From NCBI GenBank assembly GCA_036654655.1, contig JAVVRP010000004.1, positions 9,607 through 73,606 on the forward strand: a stretch of 64,000 bases of DNA, in the 5' to 3' direction. This DNA comes from JAVVRP01 sp036654655. GTDB taxonomy: Bacteria; Bacillota; Clostridia; Christensenellales; UBA1242. Shown piece after piece: positions 1 to 7,960 of the stretch; positions within the stretch are counted from its first letter, which is position 1; each line of letters starts with the position of its first letter. The notes beneath the pieces are model-generated. The model saw only the letters and a list, made by a program, of their open reading frames with translations. It did no database searches and was not told where the DNA came from. A program made the translations under genes and the position numbers.

Positions 1-496
1 CTGTGGTTGATGTTTTGTTCACATAATTTGCCAAAGCAGAAATTGGATTGCCTTGTTCGTTAACTTCAATAATTTTTACACCAAAGTTTTGATTTTTGGA
101 ATAATTTTTTAGGTTAATTTTGATTTCTATTGGAATTGTGTTTTCGCTATTAAAAAACAAATTTCCAATCTCCCAATTTTGTGCGGAAGTTTGAAAATTT
201 TGTTTTGAAAACTTATATAAATTTTTTAACACGTTGCCATTTTGGTCAACATCTCCTAAATTTGCAGAAGACTTTAATGGCTGGTTGTTTGAATTGGATT
301 TTGCGCCAATAAGATTTGCATATAAATCAAAATACTCATTCCTTGCATCGCACTTTATTGTGGTGTTTACACATGCATTTTGTGCAAAGTTGTTTTTTGC
401 ATCTTTTGCACAGGCCGAAAGCAGGGCTCCGCTTGCAAACATTGCAATTAAAAGAATTAAGGAGAGTGCATAACGCAATCTTATGTATTTTTTCAT
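1..496 (-). CDS. Partial lipoprotein with the surface-protein beta module
   Basis: The gene starts at 496 behind an AGGAG ribosome binding site and runs off the left edge, giving 165 codons without a stop. The N-terminus is a lipoprotein signal peptide: basic MKKYIRLR, a hydrophobic stretch, then the lipobox LSAC with Cys near residue 30. It should therefore be lipid-anchored on the outer face of the membrane. After the signal comes a segment with the words LIGAKSN, SSANLGDVD, GNVLKN, WEIGNLFFN and VKIIEVNEQGNP. These align one for one with the N-terminal region of the two LRR proteins at 58281 and 61604 (for example SSAELGTVD, WNIGNIFFNN, IKIVEVDEAG). Function unknown; a surface or adhesion role is inference. 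The part beyond the window edge may or may not carry leucine-rich repeats. Confidence 0.8.
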   Translation of the reverse strand, partial: MKKYIRLRYALSLILLIAMFASGALLSACAKDAKNNFAQNACVNTTIKCDARNEYFDLYANLIGAKSNSNNQPLKSSANLGDVDQNGNVLKNLYKFSKQNFQTSAQNWEIGNLFFNSENTIPIEIKINLKNYSKNQNFGVKIIEVNEQGNPISALANYVNKTSTT

Positions 497-581
497 ATTG
501 GCTCCTGTTTTTTTTGCATTTTAAAATGCTAAATTATGACAATTATACTCATATTATTTTGCACTGTCAAATTATATTTTA

Positions 582-2264
582 TTATGCTTTATTGCCAATA
601 TTTTTATTGTTAAATGTGTCTTTCATTGATACTGTGTAATTAAATATCTTGTCTTCTTTTGTTGAATCTGGGTCAACTGTGTAATATCCCTTTCTTATAA
701 ATTGATATTGCTCTCCAATTTTTGATTTTTTTAAAATATTGTCTGCAAGTGCAGTGGTGGTGCTTATTGAATTGGGGTTTAAAATATCGTCTATTTTAAC
801 GCCTTCTTCAAGTGACTTTGATGGGTTTTTATATTCCTCTTTTATTAAATTAGAAAAATTTCTTATTTTTACTTCAAAACTATTAATTTTTGCCACAAAA
901 TGTATTGTGCCTTTAACTTTAATGTTGCTTTCACTTTGCCCACTTTTTGTTTCTGGCAAATATTCGCATTCCAAATGGTCAACACTTCCGTCACTGGCAA
1001 AAATTACTTTATTGCATTTTATAACATATGCGCCTTTAAGCCTAACAAGTCCGCCTTCAACCAATCTGTTATATTTTGGAGGTGGATTTAAACTAAAATC
1101 TTCTTTTTCTATATAAATTTCTTTTGCAAAAATGGAATCATATGTTCCAAAATCTGGAACACTTGGATTGCTGTCTATTTGAATTTTTTCATAGTCTTTG
1201 TTGTAATTTGTTATCAAAACTTTAAGTGGTTCAAAAACAGCCATCACTCTTTTTGCAATTAAATTTAAATCATTTCTTACATAAAATTCAAGAGTAGAAA
1301 ATGGAATTAAATTTTCACTTTTGGATACGCCAAGAGATTTTATAAAATCTTTTATTCCATTTGCAGTGTATCCTCTGCGTTTCATTCCAACAATTGTTAA
1401 AAATCTTGGATCGTCCCAGCCTGTAACTTTTTTTTCGTTAACAAGTTGCTTTAAATATCTTTTGCCAAGCAAAACATTTTCTAACATTAATTTTCCAAAC
1501 TCAATTTGGCGTGGTGCAAACGGCTTTCCCCACCCCTTTTCCATAAACCAATTATATGCAGGCCTATGATCTTCAAAATTAATATCACACAAACTAAAAG
1601 TCACACCTTCTAGCGCATCTTCCATTGGATGTGCAAAATCATACATTGGATAAATGCACCATTTATCGCCAGTCCTGTAATGATGGGCGCGCAAAACTCT
1701 GTACATAATTGGATCTCGCATATTAATATTTGGGTGAGTCATGTCTATTTTCGCTCTTAAAGTAACACTTCCATCTTCATACTTTCCCGCTTTCATATCC
1801 CTGAACATTTTTAAATTTTCTTCCACGCTTCTGTTTCTGTACGGGCTATTTTTGCCCGGTTCTGTAAGCGTTCCACGAGTGGATGAAACTTCATCGGCAG
1901 AAAGATTGCACACATACGCATCGCCATTAATTATCATTTTTTCGGCTATTTTGTATATGTTTTCAAAATATGCTTCACTTGAATAAATAAAGTTTTTGGG
2001 AGTGTATCCCAGCCACTTTAAGTCTGCCAAATAACTGTCCGCAAAGTCACCATCCTCTTTTGTAGGATTTGTGTCGTCCATGCGTAAATTTGTGTATCCT
2101 CCAAACTTTTTGGCTGTTTCAAAATCAATACACCATGCTTTGCAGTGCCCTATGTGCCAATAACCTGTTGGTTCTGGCGGACATCTTGTGATAACTTCTT
2201 TTGCTTTGCCTGATGCCAAATCATTTATAATAATTTCTTCAATAAAATTTGTTGCTTCAATCAT
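582..2264 (-). CDS. glnS: Glutaminyl-tRNA synthetase
   Basis: Class I aminoacyl-tRNA synthetase charging tRNA-Gln in the cytoplasm. The 560-residue protein has the catalytic motif PPEPTGYWHIGH at residues 29-40 and the GlnRS blocks DDTNP, GWDDPRFLTI and RRGYTANGI, followed by the beta-barrel anticodon-binding half. I start at the ATG at 2264 because it has GGAGA six bases upstream; an in-frame TTG at 2279 lacks that spacing. One oddity is that the KMSKS-like loop, VMSKRKL in the E. coli enzyme, reads VLLGKRYL here, keeping Lys-Arg but losing Met-Ser. A GluRS is also encoded in the window at 6154, so direct charging of both Glu and Gln is likely. The length matches bacterial GlnRS. Confidence 0.95.
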   Translation of the reverse strand: MIEATNFIEEIIINDLASGKAKEVITRCPPEPTGYWHIGHCKAWCIDFETAKKFGGYTNLRMDDTNPTKEDGDFADSYLADLKWLGYTPKNFIYSSEAYFENIYKIAEKMIINGDAYVCNLSADEVSSTRGTLTEPGKNSPYRNRSVEENLKMFRDMKAGKYEDGSVTLRAKIDMTHPNINMRDPIMYRVLRAHHYRTGDKWCIYPMYDFAHPMEDALEGVTFSLCDINFEDHRPAYNWFMEKGWGKPFAPRQIEFGKLMLENVLLGKRYLKQLVNEKKVTGWDDPRFLTIVGMKRRGYTANGIKDFIKSLGVSKSENLIPFSTLEFYVRNDLNLIAKRVMAVFEPLKVLITNYNKDYEKIQIDSNPSVPDFGTYDSIFAKEIYIEKEDFSLNPPPKYNRLVEGGLVRLKGAYVIKCNKVIFASDGSVDHLECEYLPETKSGQSESNIKVKGTIHFVAKINSFEVKIRNFSNLIKEEYKNPSKSLEEGVKIDDILNPNSISTTTALADNILKKSKIGEQYQFIRKGYYTVDPDSTKEDKIFNYTVSMKDTFNNKNIGNKA

Positions 2265-2330
2265 AAAATATCTCCGCAAATATATTAGCCTTTGACAAAA
2301 ATATTGTCAAGAACAATATGGCGTTGTACA

Positions 2331-3017
2331 CTAATATTGGCTTATTTCGGTAATTTTGTTTTCGGCAATTTCAAAACAAAAATTTTTACCATTGTCCAAA
2401 AATATTGTGTTTTGTGATGCGACATAAAACTCATTAAAATTTTCAAAAAAACTTTGTAAAATATCTGCGGACAATTCTTCTTTTAAATTTGCAGATAAAT
2501 ATTCTTGTGCAAGTTCAAAATCTTTTTCACATATTGCTTCAACAAATGCAGTGGCAATTACATTTGCATTTAACGTCAGCCGTGGGCCATCTCCAAAATA
2601 TGCCAAATTTTCTGTTACAACTTTTTCTTTGTTATTTTCATGCTTTATTAACATAACTTTAACATGATTTGCAATATCGTTTAATTTTATTATTTTTTCA
2701 TAATTTGTTTTTTTTGTTTGTTGAGCGTTTTTATTATCATTTTCTATGTTTTTTATTGATGGAAAATTTATTTGATAAATTTCAACACTTTCATAATCTT
2801 TTATGTTAGATTGATAAAAAGTTTTGTTTTCTTTGCTAGTGTTAAAAACAAAAGGAAGATATTCCACTTCTTCTGTTTTTTTAATTGGATAAATATTTAT
2901 GCTTACATCATATGGCACTGATAAATAATTACTTCTATTAAGCAAAAATTCTTGTTCGGTACCTTGGTTTAAAATTTTTGCAAGGCAAGGAATATCTGTG
3001 TAAATTAGTTTTTTCAT
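2331..3017 (-). CDS. Hypothetical protein, 228 aa
   Basis: I do not recognise this family. The protein is hydrophilic and acidic/lysine mixed, with no signal peptide or membrane segment. The first ~100 residues are beta-like with many aromatic residues, a Lys/Asn/Gln-rich linker follows near residues 95-110, and the last ~80 residues look helical (AFVEAICEKDFELAQEYLSANLKEEL). That last part has the feel of an NTF2-like or TPR-like helical segment, but this is a guess. It is divergent from hisS across a 70-bp gap. No Shine-Dalgarno sequence is visible before the ATG at 3017, so the start is less certain than for its neighbours. Confidence 0.7.
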   Translation of the reverse strand: MKKLIYTDIPCLAKILNQGTEQEFLLNRSNYLSVPYDVSINIYPIKKTEEVEYLPFVFNTSKENKTFYQSNIKDYESVEIYQINFPSIKNIENDNKNAQQTKKTNYEKIIKLNDIANHVKVMLIKHENNKEKVVTENLAYFGDGPRLTLNANVIATAFVEAICEKDFELAQEYLSANLKEELSADILQSFFENFNEFYVASQNTIFLDNGKNFCFEIAENKITEISQY

Positions 3018-3088
3018 ACAATATTTTATGTTGAAGATATTAAAAATATATGATATACTTGTAAATAATTTAATAAAAAGGATTTTTT

Positions 3089-4267
3089 ATGATAAAAACA
3101 CCGCCAAAAGGCATGAGTGATTTGTTGCCTAATCAACTTGAACTAAGAAATTATATTTCTAGCACAATATTGCAAACTTACAAAGATTTTGGATATTCAC
3201 AAATTCAAACGCCAAGTGTTGAACATTTGGAAAATTTAACAAGCAATCTTGGAGGGGATAACGAAAAGTTAATTTTTAAAATATTAAAAAGAGGCGAAAA
3301 ACTGGAAAACAGCACAAATGATTTATGCGATTTTGGTTTGCGTTTTGACCTTACACTTCCTTTGTCCAGATTTTACTCTAACAATAAAGAAAAATTGCCA
3401 ACTCCATTTAAGGCAATTCAAATTGGAAATGTTTGGCGCGCCGAACGCCCACAAAAAGGAAGATTTCGCCAATTTACCCAGTGTGACATAGACATTTTGG
3501 CCGACGACTCGGTTTTTGCAGAAATAGATTTATTTCAAACAACCGCAACAGCACTTAGCAAACTTGGTTTAAATTTTTACATCAGATTAAACGACAGACG
3601 TTTGCTTCACTTTCTTGCAAGCGAATTTGAAGAAACAGAAATTGCAAAAGTTCTTGTTACTTTGGACAAAATGGACAAAATTGGAGAAGAAGGCGTTAAA
3701 GAAGAACTTGTTTCTTTTGGATACTCTTTAACAATTGTTGAAAATTTTTTAAACAAAGTTAAAAATGCAACATTAAAAAACTTAAAAAATAATTTTGATA
3801 ATGATATTATTGAAAATTTGGAAAAAATTATTTTTTTTACACAAAATTTTTGTAAGGTTGTTTTTGACCCATATCTTGTTAGAGGCATGGGTTATTACAC
3901 AGGCCCAATTTTTGAAATAACCACAAGTGATTACAATTTGTCGATTGGCGGTGGTGGAAGATATGATGACATGATTGGAAAATTTTGCGGACAAAAAGTT
4001 TGTTGTTGCGGATTTTCAATTGGGTTTGAAAGAATATTTTCTATGCTGGAAGAAAACCATTTTAAAATTCCGATGCAAAATAAAACAGCATTTTTGATTG
4101 AGAAAGGTTTAAGCAAACAATTGCTAGCACAGATTTATGAAAATGCACAAACATTAAGATTAAATGGCGAAAAGGTTTGTGTTATAACTCGCTCAAAAAA
4201 CATAAAATTTCAAAAACAACAACTTTTAAATTTGGGCTTTACAAATTTTAAGGACCATACAATTTAA
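3089..4267 (+). CDS. hisS: Histidyl-tRNA synthetase (short form)
   Basis: Class II synthetase. It starts with the HisRS signature PPKGMSDLLP, has motif 2 as RAERPQKGRFRQFTQCDID near residues 115-133, the histidine-specific loop LVRGMGYYTG near 260, GGGGRYDDM and motif 3 as GFSIGFERI. These histidine-binding residues argue for a real HisRS rather than the HisZ paralogue. At 392 residues it is shorter than the usual ~420, and the C-terminal anticodon-binding domain is cut to roughly 60-70 residues. AAAAGGA precedes the ATG. It ends in a bidirectional terminator at 4283-4316. Confidence 0.9.
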   Translation: MIKTPPKGMSDLLPNQLELRNYISSTILQTYKDFGYSQIQTPSVEHLENLTSNLGGDNEKLIFKILKRGEKLENSTNDLCDFGLRFDLTLPLSRFYSNNKEKLPTPFKAIQIGNVWRAERPQKGRFRQFTQCDIDILADDSVFAEIDLFQTTATALSKLGLNFYIRLNDRRLLHFLASEFEETEIAKVLVTLDKMDKIGEEGVKEELVSFGYSLTIVENFLNKVKNATLKNLKNNFDNDIIENLEKIIFFTQNFCKVVFDPYLVRGMGYYTGPIFEITTSDYNLSIGGGGRYDDMIGKFCGQKVCCCGFSIGFERIFSMLEENHFKIPMQNKTAFLIEKGLSKQLLAQIYENAQTLRLNGEKVCVITRSKNIKFQKQQLLNLGFTNFKDHTI

Positions 4268-4282
4268 TTTTAAATGTTTACA

Positions 4283-4316
4283 CAAAAAAAATGGGAGTGA
4301 TGTCCCATTTTTTTTT
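4283..4316. terminator. Bidirectional terminator between hisS and a small gene
   Basis: The stem ATGGGA/TCCCAT is flanked by a run of A on the left and a run of T on the right, so it can end transcription from both directions: hisS from the left and the 29-residue peptide gene from the right. Confidence 0.75.
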
Positions 4317-4334
4317 AATTTACTTTGTTGTAAA

Positions 4335-4424
4335 TTACTTCTTTTTTGCAGGTGCTTTTGCAGGTGCTTTTGCAGGTGCTTTTGCAGGTGCTTTTGCAGG
4401 TGCTACTTTTTTTGCTACTGGCAT
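4335..4424 (-). CDS. 29-residue Ala/Pro/Lys repeat peptide
   Basis: A small gene on the minus strand with every sign of expression. A perfect AAAGGAGGA site sits about six bases before the ATG at 4424, a promoter lies at 4512-4539, and a terminator at 4283-4316. The product begins MPVAKKVAP, continues with tandem AKAP units and ends in KKK. The DNA holds a 12-bp tandem repeat encoding Ala-Lys-Ala-Pro. Low-complexity Lys/Ala/Pro tails of this type occur in histone H1 and in bacterial H1-like nucleoid proteins, so nucleic-acid binding is a reasonable inference, but the peptide is very short. The repeat makes copy-number change by slippage likely. Confidence 0.6.
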   Translation of the reverse strand: MPVAKKVAPAKAPAKAPAKAPAKAPAKKK

Positions 4425-4490
4425 GATTTTGTCCTCCTTTTTCTTATGTTTGGAATGAGTTTTTTTGAGGCGACTTACATTTTTTAAATC

Positions 4491-4506
4491 TGTGATTTAT
4501 ATCACA
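4491..4506. promoter_or_regulatory. CRP/FNR-type palindrome TGTGAT-N4-ATCACA
   Basis: TGTGATTTATATCACA has perfect six-base arms and matches the textbook cAMP-receptor-protein half-sites (TGTGA-N6-TCACA). It lies just downstream of the -10 box of the promoter at 4512-4539, on top of the expected transcription start of the 29-residue peptide gene. Binding there would repress. It could alternatively be an mRNA 5' hairpin. Confidence 0.45.
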
Positions 4507-4511
4507 CCAAT

Positions 4512-4539
4512 ATTATACAACAAAATAAAATTATTGCAA
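4512..4539 (-). promoter_or_regulatory. Sigma-A promoter of the 29-residue peptide gene
   Basis: Minus strand: -35 TTGCAA (4534-4539), 16-bp spacer, -10 TATAAT (4512-4517). This gives a leader of about 80 nt ahead of the strong ribosome binding site at 4432-4440. Confidence 0.6.
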
Positions 4540-4644
4540 ACAATTTTAAAGCCTTTTTCACGCTTTTTAAAAATATTTTTTTTGTAAAATTAAAACCTTT
4601 TTTATTGTTATTTCATATTATAAATTACTTTAAAGGAGATATGT

Positions 4645-4944
4645 ATGAGCATGATGAGTGTGCCAATTATTTTGTCAGTTGTTTACGCAATAATAGAACT
4701 ATTAAAATTTACATTTAAGGCAAACACAAAGTTTTTAAATTTTGTTCCTCTTGTATCGGGAATATTGGGTGGCGTTTTTGGTGTTATATCTTATTATTTT
4801 GCACCAACATTAATTCCAACCACAAATGTAATTCACGCTTTTTTGATTGGAATATTTAGCGGTTTGTCTGCAACTGGCTCCAATCAAATTTTTAAACAAA
4901 TTACAAAACTTTTAAATTCAAAAAATAATTCTGATAAAAATTAA
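4645..4944 (+). CDS. Phage holin-like small membrane protein
   Basis: A 99-residue protein behind AAAGGAGAT. It has two to three predicted membrane helices (residues ~5-25, 33-53 and 63-82), a PLVSGILGGVFG turn and GIFSGLSATGSNQIFKQ near the C-terminus, followed by a charged tail. Size, topology and the final SGLSATGxNQ motif fit the Firmicutes phage holin families that make lesions for endolysin release. No endolysin is next to it; its partner is the tail-fibre-like gene that converges on it 30 bp away. It could be a domesticated holin or a relic. Confidence 0.65.
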   Translation: MSMMSVPIILSVVYAIIELLKFTFKANTKFLNFVPLVSGILGGVFGVISYYFAPTLIPTTNVIHAFLIGIFSGLSATGSNQIFKQITKLLNSKNNSDKN

Positions 4945-4973
4945 AAATATTTATAATTAATACAACTTATAAA

Positions 4974-5990
4974 TTATGTTAATCTTTTAAAAACGTACGC
5001 AGAAATAAATGGTTGCAAATTTTCATAATTTCCAAAAAATTGTTTTTTAACTTGAACTTTTGGCGTTGCAGTTGGAGTGAAATCAAATTTAACACGTGTT
5101 AACGGAACATTTGTTGTTGCAACCCCCGTTGGAACAGGTCCACTGACTGGTGAACAAGATTTTGAAAAACCGCCCGAAACAAAATTTGCAGAAGTGGACT
5201 CAACTGACCATGGTGAATTAATGTCAAATTCACCAGTTATTGCACCAATTGTTGTGCTTACAGTTGATCCGTGAACGTGCGCCTGTGGAAATCTATCCCC
5301 ACCTGTTAATTCTGGATCAATAAAATCGTAGTCATTTGAGTCAACACACACAATTGTTCTTCCTGGTCCAAAAAGTTGCCATGTTCCACCAAACAATGCC
5401 GACGGATTTGTTGCAACAACCGAAATATAAATTGAACCAACTGGATAAATTTGATTAAATGTTAGGCCACCGCCACCGCCAGTTGGTGCAGGCTTATCTA
5501 ATAAATCATTATAACTGCCACTTGTTGCCACCGTTGCAAGTTTTGGTGCTCCTGTTAAACTTGCATATGTTCCTGCGGTTGCCACTGGGGCAAGTGCAGG
5601 TTTGTCTGTTAAACTTGCATACGTGACTGGTGCAGGTTTGTTTGTTAAATCTGCATAACTACCAGAAAACAACGCTGGCTTTTCTAACAAATCCAAATAT
5701 TTGCCACTTGTTGCCACCGTTGCAAGTTTTGGTGTTCCTGTTAAACTTGCATACGTAACTGGCGCAGGTTTGTTTGTTAAATCTGCATAACTGCCAGAAA
5801 AATCGCTTGTACCTGCTCCAATATTAGAACGCGCAGATTGTTTTTCCAAAGGTGTAAATGTTTGTGCTGTTGTTTTTACACAATTTTCATTTGTGATAGA
5901 AATGTTTTTAATTGAATTATTAGCCGTATCAACAGAAGTTTTTAAAAAATGCAAACGCTTTTCAAATTCTTCCAATTTGTTTTGATCCAT
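4974..5990 (-). CDS. Phage tail fibre / receptor-binding-like protein with tandem repeats
   Basis: A 338-residue protein. The start at 5990 is chosen for the AAGGAGATC site just upstream; an earlier in-frame start adds eight unsupported residues. Order: a coiled-coil-like N-terminus (LEEFEKRLHFLKTSVDTANNSI), then about 110 residues of repeats built from YADLTNKPAPVTYASLTG and PKLATVATSGxYxDLLxKPA, a GGGGG hinge near 170, then a C-terminal head starting FNQIYPVGSIYISV with LFGGTWQLFGPGRTIVCVD. The repeat and the YPVGSIYIS...LFGGTW block are typical of phage fibre/baseplate tips that bind cell surfaces. No other virion genes are nearby. Confidence 0.75.
   Translation of the reverse strand: MDQNKLEEFEKRLHFLKTSVDTANNSIKNISITNENCVKTTAQTFTPLEKQSARSNIGAGTSDFSGSYADLTNKPAPVTYASLTGTPKLATVATSGKYLDLLEKPALFSGSYADLTNKPAPVTYASLTDKPALAPVATAGTYASLTGAPKLATVATSGSYNDLLDKPAPTGGGGGLTFNQIYPVGSIYISVVATNPSALFGGTWQLFGPGRTIVCVDSNDYDFIDPELTGGDRFPQAHVHGSTVSTTIGAITGEFDINSPWSVESTSANFVSGGFSKSCSPVSGPVPTGVATTNVPLTRVKFDFTPTATPKVQVKKQFFGNYENLQPFISAYVFKRLT
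5500..5800 (-). repeat. Intragenic repeats in the tail-fibre gene
   Basis: Near-identical DNA blocks encode SGSYADLTNKPAPVTYASLT (two copies) and GxPKLATVATSG (two copies), alternating with related shorter units. They are long enough for homologous recombination or slippage to change the repeat number. Confidence 0.7.
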
Positions 5991-6153
5991 TTTGATCTCC
6001 TTAAACAAAAGCATAGTTTATAAAATACAAAATCTCAACATAATGGGACATTTTAAAATTTAAAACATGCAATAATAATTTTAAAAATGCTTTTATAATT
6101 GTATTTTGTTGTAAAATTTGGGCGATTATGTTACTATGTTTGCAGGAGTTATT

Positions 6154-7800
6154 ATGGATAATAAACAACTTGCAGAAATGCTTTTTCCAAATGTTAAACT
6201 TTCAACACAGGAAATTGAACAAAATTTTCCGCCACGAAATTTGCCACCAACGGCTCAGGTTGTAAGGTTTGCTCCAAGTCCAACAGGATTTTTGCATATT
6301 GGCAACTTTTTTACGGCTTTTATTGATAGATTAACAGCAAGCAAAAGCAATGGGGTTTTCTTTTTTAGGCTTGAAGACACAGACAAAAAACGCGAAGTTG
6401 CTGGAAGCGAACTTGTTGCCCTTAACATGCTTAAAGCCTATGACATTTTGCCTGACGAAGGGCTTATGCCAAATTTAACTCAAATTGGCAATTATGGCCC
6501 CTATGCTCAAAGTCAGCGCACACAAATTTATCTTGCTTATGCAAAAAAACTTGTTGCAAATGGAAAAGCATATCCTTGCTTTTGTGAAAAAACCGACGGA
6601 AAAAAAGAAGTTATAAAAAAACGTGAACAACAACTTACACAAGATGGAGATATTGAAGAACAAGACATATGCAGAAATCTTTCTTACAATCAAATTGAAC
6701 AAAATTTGAAAGCAAATTTGCCTTTTGCAATTAGACTTAAATCTTGTGGACTGCCAGACCAAACTATTAAGTTTTATGACGAGATTAGGGGCGAACGCGA
6801 ACTCCACGTTAATTGCAAAGATGTTATTCTTGTAAAAAATAACGGAACGCCTCCATATACTTTTGCACATCCCATTGATGATCATTTAATGGGAACAACG
6901 CTTGTTATTAGGGGGGAAGATTGGTTTCCAAGTTTGCCTTGCCACCTAGAAATAACCAAGGCACTTGGCTTTGCTCCGCCAAAATATGCACACACACCAA
7001 ACCTTTGCATGATTGGAGCAAATGACAACAAACTTAAATTAAGCAAACGCATGGGCGCTTCTGATATGAGATTTTTTATTAAACAAGGATATCCGAAAAC
7101 AGCAATTTTGGAATACTTGCTTAATCTTGCAAATTCTGGATTTGAACTGTGGAGAAAAAATAACCCACAACTTTGTTACAAGGAATTTCCTTTTTCAATA
7201 AACAAAATTGGCAAATCAAGCCCTATTTTTGACCTTGTTAAGTTGGATGATGTTTCAAAAACAATAATTTCTAAAATGAACACAGAAACGGCATATAACA
7301 ACCTTTTTGAATGGGCAAAAGATAATGATGAATTTATGTTTAACAAAATAAAAGAAAATTCGGATTTTGTTAAAAAAATTGTAAACATTGGTAGAGAAAT
7401 TTCAAAGCCAAGAAAAGATATTGCAAAATGGAAAGATTTTGAAACTGTGTTTGCTTTTATGTTCCATGCTCCCACTGTTTTTGAATGGGACACAAAATTT
7501 AAAAGCGATATTATAAAAAATGTTTTACTTGCTTTTTTAAAAACTTTTTGCATTTTAGATTCAAACGAAATATTTTTTGGCAAATTAAAAGACATTTGCG
7601 CACCTCTTGGATTCTCTTCTGATATGAAAATTTTTAAGGCAAACTCCGAAAAATTTTTAGGAAATATTGCCGATATTGCTTGCATTATAAGAACGGCAAT
7701 CACTGGAAAACAAGACTCCCCAGACCTTTACACGATAATGCAAATTTTGGGCAAAATTGAATGTGAAAACAGAACAAACTTTGCATATAATTCACTTTAA
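6154..7800 (+). CDS. gltX: Glutamyl-tRNA synthetase
   Basis: A 548-residue class I synthetase for tRNA-Glu. VRFAPSPTGFLHIGN near residues 34-48 is the HIGH-region motif, FFRLEDTDKKR follows, and KLKLSKRMGA is the KMSKS loop. The start at 6154 has GGAG seven bases upstream; 12 further in-frame codons upstream lack a site. It is longer than the usual 470-490 residues, with extra sequence in the helical anticodon half, and the ends of that half are divergent. It stands alone, bounded by a terminator at 7832-7887. Confidence 0.92.
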   Translation: MDNKQLAEMLFPNVKLSTQEIEQNFPPRNLPPTAQVVRFAPSPTGFLHIGNFFTAFIDRLTASKSNGVFFFRLEDTDKKREVAGSELVALNMLKAYDILPDEGLMPNLTQIGNYGPYAQSQRTQIYLAYAKKLVANGKAYPCFCEKTDGKKEVIKKREQQLTQDGDIEEQDICRNLSYNQIEQNLKANLPFAIRLKSCGLPDQTIKFYDEIRGERELHVNCKDVILVKNNGTPPYTFAHPIDDHLMGTTLVIRGEDWFPSLPCHLEITKALGFAPPKYAHTPNLCMIGANDNKLKLSKRMGASDMRFFIKQGYPKTAILEYLLNLANSGFELWRKNNPQLCYKEFPFSINKIGKSSPIFDLVKLDDVSKTIISKMNTETAYNNLFEWAKDNDEFMFNKIKENSDFVKKIVNIGREISKPRKDIAKWKDFETVFAFMFHAPTVFEWDTKFKSDIIKNVLLAFLKTFCILDSNEIFFGKLKDICAPLGFSSDMKIFKANSEKFLGNIADIACIIRTAITGKQDSPDLYTIMQILGKIECENRTNFAYNSL

Positions 7801-7831
7801 TTTATATTTTTTCTATATTTTAACTGTTTAT

Positions 7832-7887
7832 AAAATTGAACTTGTTTAGATTGTTGAATTAGACAAATTATTAAAGTTCAATTTTTT
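7832..7887 (+). terminator. Terminator after gltX
   Basis: An eleven-base stem AAATTGAACTT/AAGTTCAATTT with a ~29-nt loop is followed by TTTTTT. Confidence 0.6.
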
Positions 7888-7908
7888 AAACATTTTTAAT
7901 TATTTTTG

Positions 7909-7937
7909 TTGCAAAATTAAAAATTATTTAGTATAAT
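7909..7937 (+). promoter_or_regulatory. Promoter of the XRE regulator and RSH operon
   Basis: TTGCAA, 17-bp spacer, TATAAT, about 25 bp before the GTG start codons. Confidence 0.7.
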
Positions 7938-7960
7938 ATAATCACAAAAGGAGTTTTGTG

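Noticed and set aside
3089..4267. HisZ (ATP-phosphoribosyltransferase regulatory subunit) instead of HisRS
   Set aside because: The histidine-binding LVRGMGYYTG loop and motif 2 residues are intact and no his biosynthesis genes are adjacent.
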